NCBI GenBank assembly: GCA_014155875.1
Contig: JACEFZ010018318.1
Span: 62,001 to 126,000, forward strand
DNA: 64,000 nucleotides
Origin: Cepaea nemoralis
Taxonomy: Eukaryota > Mollusca > Gastropoda > Stylommatophora > Helicidae
Reading direction: 5' to 3'
Both the position numbers and the translations under genes were made by a program. The notes under the pieces are model-generated. The model saw nothing but the letters and a program-made list of their open reading frames with translations, did no database searches and had not been told where the DNA came from. Below are positions 10,336 to 22,275 of this stretch, piece by piece (the stretch's first letter is position 1; each line of letters opens with the position of its first letter).

Positions 10336-12638
10336 TCGAGTTATCTGCAGGCCTCGTCTTATTAATTTAGTCTAGGAGATATAGATTATGGCCCTGGTGA
10401 GAATAGTAATTACTAACTGGGAATCTGCCCCTTCTCCAAGGATTCTTTTAGCTCTTGAGCCCCCCTTTTCTTTTCATTCTGAGGAAAGTCTGGAGAATTT
10501 TCTCAGCCTGATTTATGTTAAGAAAGCATGGATGTTGAGCATTTGATAGACCTTGAGTCTCTCCCAATTTAATATTCCCTCGTGAGTTAATTTGTTTTTA
10601 AACAATTAAACACATAACCAATCACAATAGATCTTGACAACTTGGTGTACACACATAAGATGGTGAATCACAGATAGGTTGAACTGACTAATCAACAAGA
10701 GATCAGTTAATGTTAATTATTTATTGACTGGGCCTGTGTCTTCTGGCCTGTTACATACATTTTCTATTGTGGTTTACACAAGATAAATTAGAAAAATGCA
10801 TATATGACCAATGTCACAGTCCATCAACAAATAGGCATCAATACATAAGATGTCAACAAGTATGGAAACATATTGTAAACATATGAATGTTGTACTTGTT
10901 AAGTGTGGAGATAATACATATACATTTATGTATCAGTTCTTGAGACTGAGTGTTGTGTGTTTTTTTACGAGATATGTAACCTTGCGATTGGAGGATTAGG
11001 ATAAGCCTGGGTCCTTCGACTGATGGATCCACTTCAGTTCTGCCCGTGTAGCTTCTCTGAAGGCTTCCCATACTCTGCTCACGGCCAAGTCTTCCTCCAT
11101 CTCAAGTGCGGTTCATCTCTTTCTCTCTGGTCTGGTTTGGTTGGTTGGCCAGTTGGTTGCCAGTTGGTTGCCAATGGGTTGCCAATGGGTTGCCACCAAG
11201 AATTCACTGTGTAAAATTCACATAAACATATACAATCCTACCAATGCAATATTCTAGAAGTAGGTCGGAAGAAACCTAAATTCCTGAAGTAGGAACTAGT
11301 TCCCCCCCCCCCCTCTCTTCTTTTCTCTAATCTAGTGTTGGGTCAATTTGGGGTGGTCAGAGTTTATCACACTGTGTACTCCTGGTATCACTGGTTCCTG
11401 CTGTATGTAAGTTCTCATTGGACCTAGGGTCAGTGAGACGTGTACAGTAAGACAGTGACAAGAGTGAGGAAGTGTCAAGATGCATGTGAATAAATGGCAT
11501 ACATTTATAACATTTCTATCACTCCATTGGGTTTGTAGTGTGTATAAATGGTTCTCTGTGTTTTCCCAATTAACCAACTTGTCCTTCTTTGTATAATAAC
11601 TCTTCTCCCATTACCTGTTGTTGTGGTTGTTGTTGTGGGGTTGAGTGTTGAGTTGGGTGGTGTTGTGTTTTAAGTTATGTTGAGTAATGAGTTAAGTTCA
11701 CTTCTGATGGTGGAGTTCCGCGAAGCACAACTTTTCTGATGTAATGCAGTTCATGAGTGCCCTTATCTAAGTAAAATCTGACACAAATATAAATATTTAT
11801 TCCATCAAACTCTATTTATTCAATAGATGAAGCAGAAAGGGAAGATTTGATTTCTCTTTCAGCTTTCTAGATTGAAAATAGACATAGATAAGTCTGTTTT
11901 AAAACGAGGCACTTATTCTAGTACACGAACTGTCTGATTCGCTGTAGATAGTGATAGCATTTGAAGCAGTGTTTCTAATGAAATGCACAAGATTGTCTCA
12001 GAATCATCACTTCGTACAGTTGTCCAGAATAGAATGTAGTATTATTATGCACTTCTTAAAGTTAATAACTATCTTTAAGAATATCAGAGATTGCAGTATT
12101 CGAAAAGAGTATTAGAGTGTCAGTTTGCCCGGGAATCGGCTCTGCGTCGTCAGAATCTACAGTCGAGCATTTTTCACTTCAGAGGTTTTAATTTATAATA
12201 ATACATTTCAATTGACATTACAAACACTGGATACCATTACTTGTCACTTGATACATCTGGTCATCAGTTTAATCAAAGGAGTAACAAGCTTACCTCGGAT
12301 CTAGACATTCTGCCGTCCCTATTTGAAAATGTGGTCACACCAGCTTTTACGTCTGTTCATCAGGCGGGTTGCAGTAGAAGTGCGCGATTAACATATTCTA
12401 AGCGGGCTTTCGAATGGAGGCGTTGTCACGTGTCTGTTTTTATCCAATGATCTCCTGAGTTTGGGCTGATGAAATGTTTCTTAGAATTGACGTCATCTGT
12501 CACTTATTCCAGTTTCAGTTTTGATGTTTCGTTAGTTTTTAAGGTTTGGTTTCAGTTTGCGTTGGTGCAGTCAATTGTTTTATATTTTCCCCTCTCTTTG
12601 GCGTGCATTCTTGTCAACTGAATAATGGTGGTTAGCGG
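10336..12638. other. 2.3 kb without recognised gene
   Basis: AT-rich sequence with no frame I can assign. It contains a short GTTGGTTGCCA tandem near 11130-11190, a C tract at 11302-11313 and a GTTGTTGTGG-type stretch near 11620-11680. Confidence 0.4.
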
Positions 12639-15490
12639 TTATGCCACAGTCTCATATGCCAAACTCTCCTTTTTCAAGACTCGTCCATTAACCCTTGCAA
12701 TAAAACCAAAACAACTACGTCTGTTTCTCACCACTGATCCATCGGTGTAGATGACTATGTCACCTTGATGTGTGTTGCTCTGGATCAGCTGTTGCACTTC
12801 AAACTCAGTGCGGCCCGCTTTCCATTCCCCGCAGTCGCGACCCAGTGTTATTATTATATTGTGCCAGTCCGTCATGTCTTTCGCAACTTCAACCCGCTCC
12901 TTTTCATGATTGATGGTCTGTAGATCACACACCTGACGTATAGAAAGTTCTGCCTGTGCCATTCAGGACCTGCCTCGTCTTAGTCTATGACCCTTTACCA
13001 TATACATTGCTGCATGCAGCGGGTAATCCCTGTCTGCGGCAACTCTCAGGTACCATTTGGCCTGAAGGACCTTATGCCTATCCGTCATTGTTGGTAGCGC
13101 CAGGATATGCCTCATGCATATAATTGGTGTGTCCTTTGTGCACTCCAGGATTACCCGCATGGCGGTATTCTGTATGCGCTCCAACCTTTCAAGCTGGCTC
13201 TTTGATACTGTTAGCAGCCCCAAACCATACTCAATGACAGCAATTATTAACTGCTGAAAGAGCCCGTACAGCATCCTCTGATCTACCTTGGTTACTGCCA
13301 TAGCCCTCAATGCATTAAGTCCCCTACCCGCCTTCACCACCAAAGCTTCCACATGACCCTTATAAGACAATCACCTGTCAAAGCTGATACCCAAGTACTT
13401 CAGTTTACTCTCTCGACTAAGAGGACATTCATTCAACATAATATATGGGCCATCTGTCTTGACGATCCGGTTACCCAGGGAGTACCACACAACCGATGCC
13501 TTGTCTGGGTTTATAATGGCCCCTGCGTCCCTGCACCACTCTGCCACCTTATTTACTACCACCTGTAAGTCTTTCGCCAAACTGGACCTGTCCCTGCCCT
13601 GTCTGTACACCAGCACATCATCTGCAAATGTCAAGATTCTACCCACACCTGGTGTCTCAATAGCTGCAAGTTTGCTGGTGTAGACATTAAAGAGCACTAG
13701 GGACAAGGCCCTGTGCCAACCCAGGTGTAATAGTACAAGGGTCGGAAGTTAGGGAACCCATGCGCAGTGCAACCTTACGCTCATAAAGGACCGCCGCAAC
13801 CCATCTAACAAGGCAAGGGAAGACCTCCATGTCCAACAGTGTGTATATGAACCGATAATACCTGACCCTGTTATACGCATCCTCCTGGTCAAGAGCTACC
13901 GTCACCGTCTCTTGTTTATCCTGGAAGCCCTCGTAGACATCTAATGCAAAAGTTGCAGCGTTGGCCCAGGTGTCCTTCCCAGGCCGGTAACTCCCGAGTC
14001 CTTGGGGAAGCAGATTACAACTTTCCAAATGTCGCTGGAGCCTGCGTGCTACTATCTTTTTGAGGACCTTGCCATATGTGCTTTGCAGGGTTATGATTCG
14101 GTATCCATTAAGTCTGGAGTGATCCTTACCTGGCTTTGGGAGTGGGACCAGGTAGCTATGCATCCAATCTTGGGGTATTTCCGCCGTATTGATACTTAGA
14201 TTGAAACAAAGAGCCATCTCCTCCAAGTCTCCATCATTTATGTTACTCATATGGGAGTACTTCACCCCATCCGGATCTGGCGCTGTTTCTTTAGCCCACT
14301 TCAGTACCCGTCTAATATCCTCCACTTTAATCTCACAATCCTCCTTCCTTATGACCCGTGACAAGGCTTCTCTGACGGTATCTCTAATAGCGCTGTCTTG
14401 CAGATCCATCTGTTTTAAAAAATCATGCAAGAAGAGCCTCCCCTTTGTCCTTGTCAGTTGTCATAGGTCGGTTGTTATCATCATAAACGGTACCATGTGT
14501 ACCAGGCATCACCTGTCTCTTCATCTGCCGGTGCAGCCTTCAGAAATTTTCCAATGTCACATCCCCACCGACTGCCCTCCAATTCTGTGTCAATTGAATT
14601 GATTGCTCTCCGCACCCTCTGCCAATGCCTTATGGCCGCCCTCTTTTCCCTCCATGAATTCTCCACCTCTGGTGTCCACCATGGTGGTTGGGTGAAAATT
14701 CTTCTTATTGGTTTAGATCTTCCCTGTGATCTAAGGCGCCCCAAGATCAAAGAGTGGTCGCAATCATAACTGAATGCCCTGCGAGCTCTTATAGCCCTAA
14801 CTGTGCTGGACTTAGGTATCACCACAGAACAGGGGAAATGGTCACTTCCATGGTCTCCAAGGACACTTCATTTTATGCCTGATGCCGCCTCTTGGGATGC
14901 AAGTGCCAGGTCGATGGCCGTGTCAGGGTCTCCCGGTCTCATTGCTAGCCTAGTGGATGTCTCGTCATTTAGACAGACAACATCCGTCTCAAGCAAGGCC
15001 TCAGCAAGAGCAGTAGTACCCTGTATGTTCTCTCCCGACCTGTCCCATTCCTTGGCGCTGACATTGAAGTCACCAAATATCAGATATCTGGTAGCAGCGG
15101 TATCCACTGAACCTTTCAACCAGTCTCAGCTCTCTCTCTCTCTGCTTATGCAAGATTCCCCACTTATATATATATTTATCAGGTTCTAGTTGTATCGGCC
15201 GATCTTTATCCGCATTCACTGCACCTCTTTACTCTCCTGACCCCACCCACTCATATCCAGTATCGAATGCTGTAAACCATCCTTGACCACCAGAGCCTGT
15301 CCATGTCTTCCCTGCCCGGTTGGGTTAATGTAACATGTATAACCAGGGCAATTAAAAGACTTTACATTCAGTTCTTATAACATCAGGACATCAAAATCGT
15401 ATACCAGTTTCTCCAGTATTGGTCTTCGTTGCTTTGCACTACGGCAATTCCAATACTCAACCCGTACATTTTTACGGGTATTAAGTATCT
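12639..15490 (-). mobile_element. I-like LINE ORF2 (endonuclease, RT, start of RNase H), degraded
   Basis: This is the most complete copy of the window's dominant LINE. In - strand order, the APE-type endonuclease (15480-14480) has MLQELN, IFGDFN and YDCDHSLIL. Reverse transcriptase (14430-13371) has DGVKYSHM, VALDQEDAYNR and the catalytic ILTFADDVLVY at about 13620. A connection domain (13370-12963) has MRVILECTKDTPIICMRH. RNase H follows from 12760 with VIYTDGSVVRNRR and stops at 12640, so the 3' end is missing. That is unusual for LINEs, which normally lose their 5' end, and suggests a later deletion. Frame changes occur near 13370, 13700 and 14450. RNase H after RT, and the protein style, place it in the I/Nimb/Ingi group, which is an inference. 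Confidence 0.85.
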
Positions 15491-15544
15491 AATAATGCTG
15501 CTTAATACTGTATATTACATTATTTATTATATATATACTGTATA

Positions 15545-15905
15545 TTATGATACAAAGCAGTATCATTCTGGAGAGATTAAGAGGTGCCATTGACAAACAA
15601 CTAAGGGATGAACAGGCAGGCTTCCGATCACACAGATCCTGCAATGATCAGATGATCACAGTACGCATAATAACAGAGTAAATAATTGAAATTCATTCAC
15701 CACTTTATATTGAATTTGTGAATTATGAAAGGGCCTTTGACAACATTGATAGGGAACAGTTTTGGAGACAGATACGACGCTAAGGAATCCAACAGACAGT
15801 CGTTAACTTAATTATTGCAACAAATGACGATATGAAGTGTAGAGTTCTTAATGAGGGGAAACTAACAGAATACACTTGAAATAAAAACAGGAGTGCGACA
15901 GGGGT
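15545..15905 (+). mobile_element. RTE/CR1-type LINE reverse transcriptase fragment
   Basis: On the + strand, DEQAGFRSHRSCNDQMI is followed by YIEFVNYERAFDNIDREQFW. These correspond to RT motifs with the first catalytic aspartate expected at F-x-x-A-F-D. One in-frame stop occurs between them. The fragment ends where a SINE fragment in opposite orientation begins. Confidence 0.7.
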
Positions 15906-16035
15906 ATCTACGGTTTACGTTCACTAGTTTGCCATTGCTTTCTGAAGGGTCGGAACTCATACCATTGTATGAAAATCAGCGCAAGGCGGTCTGCTTCCAA
16001 GTCGTCCGCAGTCTTTCGAAACGCGGTGTGCGGGA
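15905..16035 (-). mobile_element. SINE family B fragment
   Basis: The reverse complement contains CAGAAAGCAATGGCAAACTA, preceded by an ACAATGGTATGAGTTCCGA segment. It matches the SINE bodies at 32390-32460 and 43310-43450. Only the body is present, without a tRNA-like head. Confidence 0.65.
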
Positions 16036-17275
16036 TTGTGAATTGGGGAAAGATACAGAGCATTATACTAAACCAAGCATAATAAGAGCCCGATCTCCCT
16101 TGATAAAACGTGGCTTCAAGAGATGGAATCATTCACCTAATTTAGGTAATAATGTAGACACGGATGGGGGAACAGGTAAACTATTTGAAAAACAACACAA
16201 AAGGCATGAGCAGCTTTCACAACACTGAGAAGTTTGTGGAAGTTCAAGGGAATTAAATCTGGCACCAAACTTTAGAGGTTTTCGTGACCGCGGCGATTAA
16301 TGCGCGTGCGGTTAAACTTCCGGTGCTGGTGTAATATGGGTTCTGGTGAATATGGCGTTATTTGTGTCATTCATGTAACCATTACTGCTCATTCTATGGT
16401 TTTGTTTCCTGTTTTTGTTCGTTGATTGTGACTTCAGATGTGGAGTTTTACTTTATCTGTCTTTTATATGTCAGACTTTCCAGTCACATTTTACTTTCCT
16501 CTTCATTCGCCCTTTGGGGCAATCAAATCTCTTCAAGCCGTCTCATCTACTATACTATCTCTTAGGGCTGCGACCATTCCCTCACAATACTAATAATTTC
16601 ACATTCATGTAATGTTTAAATAATAAATGCCTTGTTTACCACAAGGCGATATAGTAGCAGTAATTTTACTTCAGTTGCGTCCATTTGCTTGCCACATTTT
16701 CCAGTGTACTTTCTCCACATTTTGTGTGAAAATGTTTAATTATTGTTCCCCACCACCTTTTAGTCTATCTATCCTGGCCATTAAATTGCTTATCTAGCCC
16801 TCCATCTTGTCTTCCATCTGGCAGAACCGTCACGTCAGCACATAATTTCGTTGAGGCAGGCACAGTTTAGCAACAGGAGTGGCCGCAGACTTGAGTAAGC
16901 CTCGCTTTAGCAACCAACCTAAGACGGGCGAACACACGCCGTTCAGCCACTCTCTAGCAACCTGAAGGATTGGTCGTCACTTCACGAAGAAGTCTTAAGC
17001 GTGTGAAATTTTTTTCAGGAATGAAGTGAACTGCTGACCCCAACCTTATAAAGCAATGAACTAGGGTATGTGAAATGTTTAGCATTTCTGACGCCTGTGT
17101 ATTATGACAGGGAGATTCTAGAACAAGTAATAGTAATACGTTGCTCCTATCATGGACATGAGAGGAAAGACGATGCAACAGTGAAATACGAACTAAACAG
17201 AGAACAGGATTCGCCTAAATTATTTTTCAACATGAAAAAAATAAAAATAAATATATTAGCATCTAATAAGATATG

Positions 17276-17280
<5 letters not shown>
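16036..17280. other. No recognised gene
   Basis: 1.2 kb in which I find no supported coding region or repeat. Confidence 0.4.
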
Positions 17281-17318
<38 letters not shown>

Positions 17319-17340
17319 TCATCATCACCATCATCATCAA
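17281..17340. repeat. CAT trinucleotide microsatellite at a LINE 3' end
   Basis: About 18 near-perfect CAT triplets abut the 3' end of the - strand LINE at 17340. On that strand they read ATG repeats, like the simple tails of RTE-type LINEs. Confidence 0.85.
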
Positions 17341-18130
17341 CAAGTGCCGTGTCGGCTGGCGTGGACGTTCATGACTCTCCACAGATCTCAGTCTTTGCTT
17401 TTCTGGATCAGTTCCGCTGCTGATATTCCTCCATGCGACCGCCTCAATCCATCCAGCATCATTTCTCTTGGTCTGCCTCTGCCTCTCTTCCTCTTGATCA
17501 TTCCAGCTGTCACAATGTTCTCCAATGTCTCTCTTCTCATCACATGACCCCAAAAAAAGTCGTTTGCCTCTTTCTTATTGTTGTATATAGCATACTATTG
17601 TTATACATATATTCTAGTTTCATTAGCCTCTTTCAGGCAGTCGTCCTTAGTTACTTTGGCAGTCCAAGGAATTCACAACATTCGTTTCAGAAAACACATT
17701 TATGTTGCTTCCAAACGCTTCCTAATTTGTTCATTTACATTCCAAGATTCACAACCATACAGCAAAACAGGTTCTATATAGCACTTAAGCACTCTCTTTC
17801 TTACATTCAATGATAGTGACTTATTGCATAAGATATTCTTCATTTTCTGAAATACAGCCTTTGCTTGCCCTATTCTCTTTGTTGTTCATCTTCCATCTGA
17901 TGTTATGAATGCCCCTAGGTATTTAAAACTATCCATTTTTTGAAGAATTGTCCTTTCTATCTCTATTACACGTTTGGGTGTTACTCTTTTCTTTGATATC
18001 ACCATTGTTACTGTTTTCTTGATATTCAATGAGAATCCTTTCTTTGCACTCTCTGTAACCAGAATATCCAACATTTGTTGTAGATCTTTTGCATTATCCA
18101 CCATCAATACTGTGTCATATGCATAGCGTA
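17341..18130 (-). mobile_element. RTE-like LINE, RT thumb to 3' end
   Basis: A 73-codon frame (18107-17886) contains LNIKKTVTMVISKK and DSFKYLGAFITSDGR, the RT C-terminal segment of this LINE group. The preceding bases give A-Y-D-T-V-L, a decayed catalytic box. The rest, down to 17345, corresponds to the C-terminal region also found at 47650-48170 on the - strand. Several frame breaks are present. Confidence 0.72.
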
Positions 18131-18369
18131 TATTGTTTATATAATAACCGCTGATGTTTCTCTTTATTATTCTCTGTCAACAATATTTCTGCTGAGGTTT
18201 TCAAGGCCGGAATCTCTTCTCTGAAATTGTTTGAAAGCCTCCCAGCTGCCGTTGACTGTGTCTTATTTGCTCCATATGTTTTAGATTAAGGAGAATCCCT
18301 CCATCTCCGTTCTCTGTTGAGGTCTTTGCTGATCCGGCTGTTGTTTGGGTCATGATCCTCTATAATGTA

Positions 18370-18800
18370 GTACTGGTATGGCCAAAACAATGTTCGCACT
18401 TGCTTTTAGCAGTGGAAACCTATGTTCATTTTCCCAATAATTTAATGGTTGTGAAGTTGGTTGCCGTAATGTTTGAAACCTGGTGACTTCATATCAAGGC
18501 CTTTGTTTCTGGGGTCATCAAACTTAAATGCTTTGTTTGGCGAAGGATAAAAAAATAAGTCAAAATCACTTTTCGGCCTTTGTTCTACAATTCCTGCTAC
18601 TTCACATACAGCAGATGATTCAGAAGAAAGATTTAAATCCTTGCTGAATGAAATAACAATCGGAACAACAGACTTAGAAAAAGCGATCCAATCATTGGCC
18701 CATTTATTGGTGTCCACATTCCCTTTCTTCTTATTAACAACTGACTGAACCATGTCTTCTATTTTTGCTGGTGACGCACCAAACTGTAATCTTATATAAT
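18370..18800 (-). pseudogene. Unidentified frame followed by hAT dimerisation-like motif
   Basis: On the - strand, a clean frame of about 103 codons from 18753 (open further upstream to about 18790) reads SVVPIVISFSKDLNLS and later DPRNKGLDMKSPGFKHYGN. I do not recognise it. Immediately downstream in another frame (about 18450-18375) is NYWENEHRFPLLKASANIVL followed by A-I-P, which resembles the C-terminal dimerisation domain of hAT transposases. The two could be parts of one decayed hAT-related gene or two unrelated pieces. Composition of the upstream frame is protein-like, with no repeat. Confidence 0.4.
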
Positions 18801-19940
18801 AAAAGGCTATGTGTATTTATTTATTTATCCGGTGTCCCACCACAAGATAAAGAATAGATACAAATGTATAAAGAAAAAAAGAAGGATAAAAGGCTTTAAA
18901 AAGGTAACAAATAAACAAAATTAAGGGTAGTTCTGACGTAGATCAAGTTACGATGACATGGCTACTATCCCATGCTGTCCTATGAAAAAGACAAATGTGT
19001 GCTGTGCCATCCCATCCCATGGGACCTTTCACATGGGAATTATATAGGAATACCATTCCCATGGTCAAGCCTGGGAATCTATTTCCACTGTCGATGGGTT
19101 TGACTGTTGATCTGTGGAATATTGAATGCATCCTAATCTTTCTGTTTGCAGATTCTACAAAGTTGTTTCGCTTTAAACTTCCCTTTTCAAGACCATTTAA
19201 CCTCAGGGACATGGGGAGGTCTGCAAGTCTTTTAAATGTGTCTGCTTGTCGCTGGCCTCTGTGGGACGCAGAGGTGTTTCCAAGGCACAAGGGCCGGGTT
19301 ATATACTGGCCAAGACCTATTGACGCGTCCTCGTCGAGCATCCTGGGCAACAGGTCCCTTCGGGGTCCTGGCTAAAGTCAATAGGATCGCCGATTCCTCC
19401 GAAGTCGGAGAGTGTCTGCCTGTATGGCGAGGAACCACCAGTCTGCACACCAATAAGCCAGACGTGGGACAACGGATACTCACGCAAACCTCAGGTCCTG
19501 TATGACATCACACTGATGTTGGATAACAGGATGCCTTCATCCAACATACAGGACTTTGCGTTGGAGCTCAAGCCAACGAACACAAGCAAGCTGGCCTCTG
19601 TTATCTCTTATATCGTGCATAGGCTGCAGAAAGCTTTCTTTTCCAGTTTATTAATATGCGTTGCTTTCATGACTCCATTTATGATCCGTATTCCTACATT
19701 TTGGACTTTCATAAAGGTGTGACTTAGCTATTGTTGTCCAAGCTGCAATACCTTATTGGGCTTCTTGAAAGGAAATGTTTACACAAATAATGTCCACCAA
19801 TTAAGGACATGAAAGAAACAATCAGAACTATCATTCAAAAAGCAGTGTTCTTAAACATCCGGTGTGCTGATGCTAAGGTTAGCGGTTCAACCCCTACACT
19901 GGACAGCTGGACTAAAATGTTGACCTGCGTCCTTGACTTG
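18800..19940. other. No recognised gene
   Basis: A motif GAAGTCGGAGAGTGTCTGCC near 19400 loosely resembles the dispersed repeat at 19945-20060. No coding region is supported. Confidence 0.35.
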
Positions 19941-19944
19941 GGAC

Positions 19945-20060
19945 GGAAATTACAAGTACCTCTGAAGTCGGAGTGGGTTCGCCTGATGGCGAAGGACACT
20001 GTTAATACTGAAAGCTAATCCACACGCAAAATTCAGTCCATCACTACTATAAAATAGTGT
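19945..20060 (+). repeat. Dispersed repeat, inverted partner at 22165-22275
   Basis: About 110 bp including CTCTGAAGTCGGAGTGGGTT, GCCTGATGGCGA and AAAATTCAGTCCATCACTAC is found inverted at 22165-22275 with moderate divergence. The two lie about 2.1 kb apart. This could be two copies of a SINE or MITE, or the ends of one element. Confidence 0.65.
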
Positions 20061-20515
20061 GTGTGAACTACGCTTGAGTTTAAAGCGAACAAGCGCAAAA
20101 ATAAATTAAATTCAAGAAATAACAATAGACAAGTTGCAGAAGGTATTTGACAATATGAAGAGGCGTGGACAGTCATGTCTTGAAGCCCGTGCTGGACATC
20201 TCCAACACCTGTTATTATGAATACTTCATTGGTACTTCTCAGCTTCCCCAAAAACAGTGTTAGACAATAGCAGTGACTGTTCTAACTAATTTAATGAATT
20301 TATTAGCACATTTTTATGACATCATCAAATTTGTTCTACATGCAATTTGTAGTGAGACTTTAGCGACTTTGTAAACACACTATATATGAGAGGGAGAAAA
20401 ACATGTATGTTGTTTGATTCTCACGGATCTTCATTAGGCATGTTTGTGACCTTATCTCTAGCATTAGTGGGGCCTGTTGCATTCTCTGGTTAATTGTACT
20501 ATTATATTCATCGAC
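20061..20515. other. No recognised feature
   Basis: AT-rich spacer with no coding or repeat signal that I can support. Confidence 0.35.
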
Positions 20516-20800
20516 AATTCATACGGCTAAGTCGTCTGCATAGATGGAGGTGTGTACTTTCCCAGGGAAATTGTATGTAAAATCATGTATATTTGCTAGA
20601 ACAAGTGTTGATGAGGTAACTCCACCTTGGGGGGCAGTTGTCCCAACATTATTTCAATATCTTCTTGCTGGCTTGTCCTTGTATTTTTGTCTTTATAGTT
20701 CTGTTCTCGAGGTAGTAGCAGATCCAGTTGTACATGCTTCCACACACCTGAATTTTCCACAATTTTAATCTCAGTCCCCTCCTCCATACTTTATCAAATG
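20516..20800 (-). mobile_element. Jockey/CR1-type LINE RT fragment
   Basis: On the - strand, the frame includes a decayed G-G-V box and, about 35 codons later, F-P-G-K-V-H-T-S-I-Y-A-D-D-L-A, with the catalytic YADD intact near 20530. The short fragment covers only the palm motifs. YADD distinguishes it from the FADD of the I-like family. Confidence 0.62.
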
Positions 20801-21374
20801 TTTATTTTGAATATACCCAAATCGCTGATGTGTGCTTTTCTCTCTAAGAAGGCATCCTCTATTTACAGAGCGAGGTAAGTTTTTGATTTTCAGTCTATCT
20901 GTACATTCCGAATCCTGCCTGAAATAATCTACTGCCTTCTCACATCTCACGTTATCTTGACCTATTTCTGAGCGTGCAAGGAAAGTATCTCTGTCAGCAC
21001 TGTTCCTGGCCCTTCAAGAATACACCTATCTACATTAAACAGTTCTCCAGGGCTTTAGCTTCCACGGGCGCGGCAAGTGTAGGACTGCGTTGCCATGGAA
21101 ACACTTTCCTTCCGCTGATTAACTCATGGCAGACCATAAGCCACTTGGAGTGGTCGGATCACCCTGCTCAACCCTAATGCCGGAAGTGAATTAATAAAAC
21201 ATGTATAGAGGTGGTCACGTGCACTAGAATATCACGTGCACAATATGACATCATCATCATTCTCTTCAGCTACATTACCACGGGCTTTCCTATCACCTCA
21301 TCCTGATGTGTGTGATGAGTTTTCTTTGTATCTTAGCATCACAGCAACGCTAACCGAGATACACGTTAGCATGC
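20801..21374. other. No recognised gene
   Basis: No coding region or repeat supported in this stretch. Confidence 0.35.
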
Positions 21375-21560
21375 GCTGTTAGCGTGGTTGATAGGGAGCT
21401 GCGCTAACAATGTCATGAGCGTCGGTTGAGAGTTCGAGTCTAAATTCGTCGTCTCGCTAAGTGAGGGACAAACTTGCCACCTATTCCCCAGTGCATTCAA
21501 GCCTACTAAACGTAGTGGCCCTATCACCTCACGGATTCATATCAGGAAATTGCCGCGGGG
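21375..21560 (+). mobile_element. tRNA-derived SINE (solitary copy)
   Basis: The head reads TTAGCGTGGTTGATAGGGAG (A-box-like), and then GAGAGTTCGAGTC (B-box-like, close to the GGTTCGANTCC consensus), about 55 bp later. A non-tRNA body follows. The promoter boxes are imperfect, so this is a transposed relic and not a tRNA gene. Confidence 0.5.
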
Positions 21561-21649
21561 CACATTTTTATTATTATTTAAAATCTAAAAGCGTGGTAGT
21601 TTGAAAGCAAGCACAAATTCCAACATGCTTTATACATTCAGTGTTTAAC

Positions 21650-21960
21650 GTCTAGACTACGCAGTGACATTTGACGGAAGATGTGACACAGATGTCGAGA
21701 AAAGAATGGCCATATCCAGGGATTGGTTTGCCAGAATGAGCAACGTCAAGAAAAACTGAAATATCAGAACTACTCGTACACAGTGAGCTGACTGAAACGT
21801 GACAGGACTGTTCTTGGCATAATGAAATGGTAGAGAAACTTGGAGCGGTAGAGATGCTGTTTTTGTTGTGTTTGGAATAACTTTGCGAATATTATGGGCA
21901 GAGGAAAGGAAACGCCTATGAGAGCTGATAATGAGAGCTGAAGGCTTTACAAAATCACTC
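21650..21960 (+). mobile_element. RTE-like LINE fragment, heavily decayed
   Basis: On the + strand, VTFDGRCDTDVEKRMAISRD lines up with the segment YLGTVITSDGRCLEEIRRRI of the copy at 28060-28425. Stops follow soon after. Confidence 0.5.
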
Positions 21961-22164
21961 ATCAAAATCGCAGGGAAAAGACAACTAAGATAAGAGGTCA
22001 AGTGGAGAAACTGGCCCGATGTGGGAGCTTACTGGGCAAGAGAGGCAGAGGCAGACAGAGACAGCTGTAAGGACAGCTGAAGTAGGCGGACAACAGTTTT
22101 TTTTTTTTCTTTTTCTTTCCTTTTTTTTTCTTGCGCTCGCTCGCTTTGAACTCAAGCGTAGACC

Positions 22165-22275
22165 ATACACACTATGTATAGTAGTGATGGACTGAATTTT
22201 GCGTGTGAGTTAGCTTTCACTATTAACAGTGTCCCTCGCCATCAGGCGAACCCACTCTGACTTCAGAGGTAACAG
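22165..22275 (-). repeat. Dispersed repeat, inverted partner of 19945-20060
   Basis: The reverse complement carries the same GAAGTCAGAGTGGGTTCGCC and GGACTGAATTTTG-type segments as the copy at 19945-20060. It directly follows a T-rich stretch at 22098-22130. Confidence 0.65.

Noticed and set aside
12241..12450. 69-codon + strand frame
   Set aside because: No domain, no splice context, and the size is within chance expectation.
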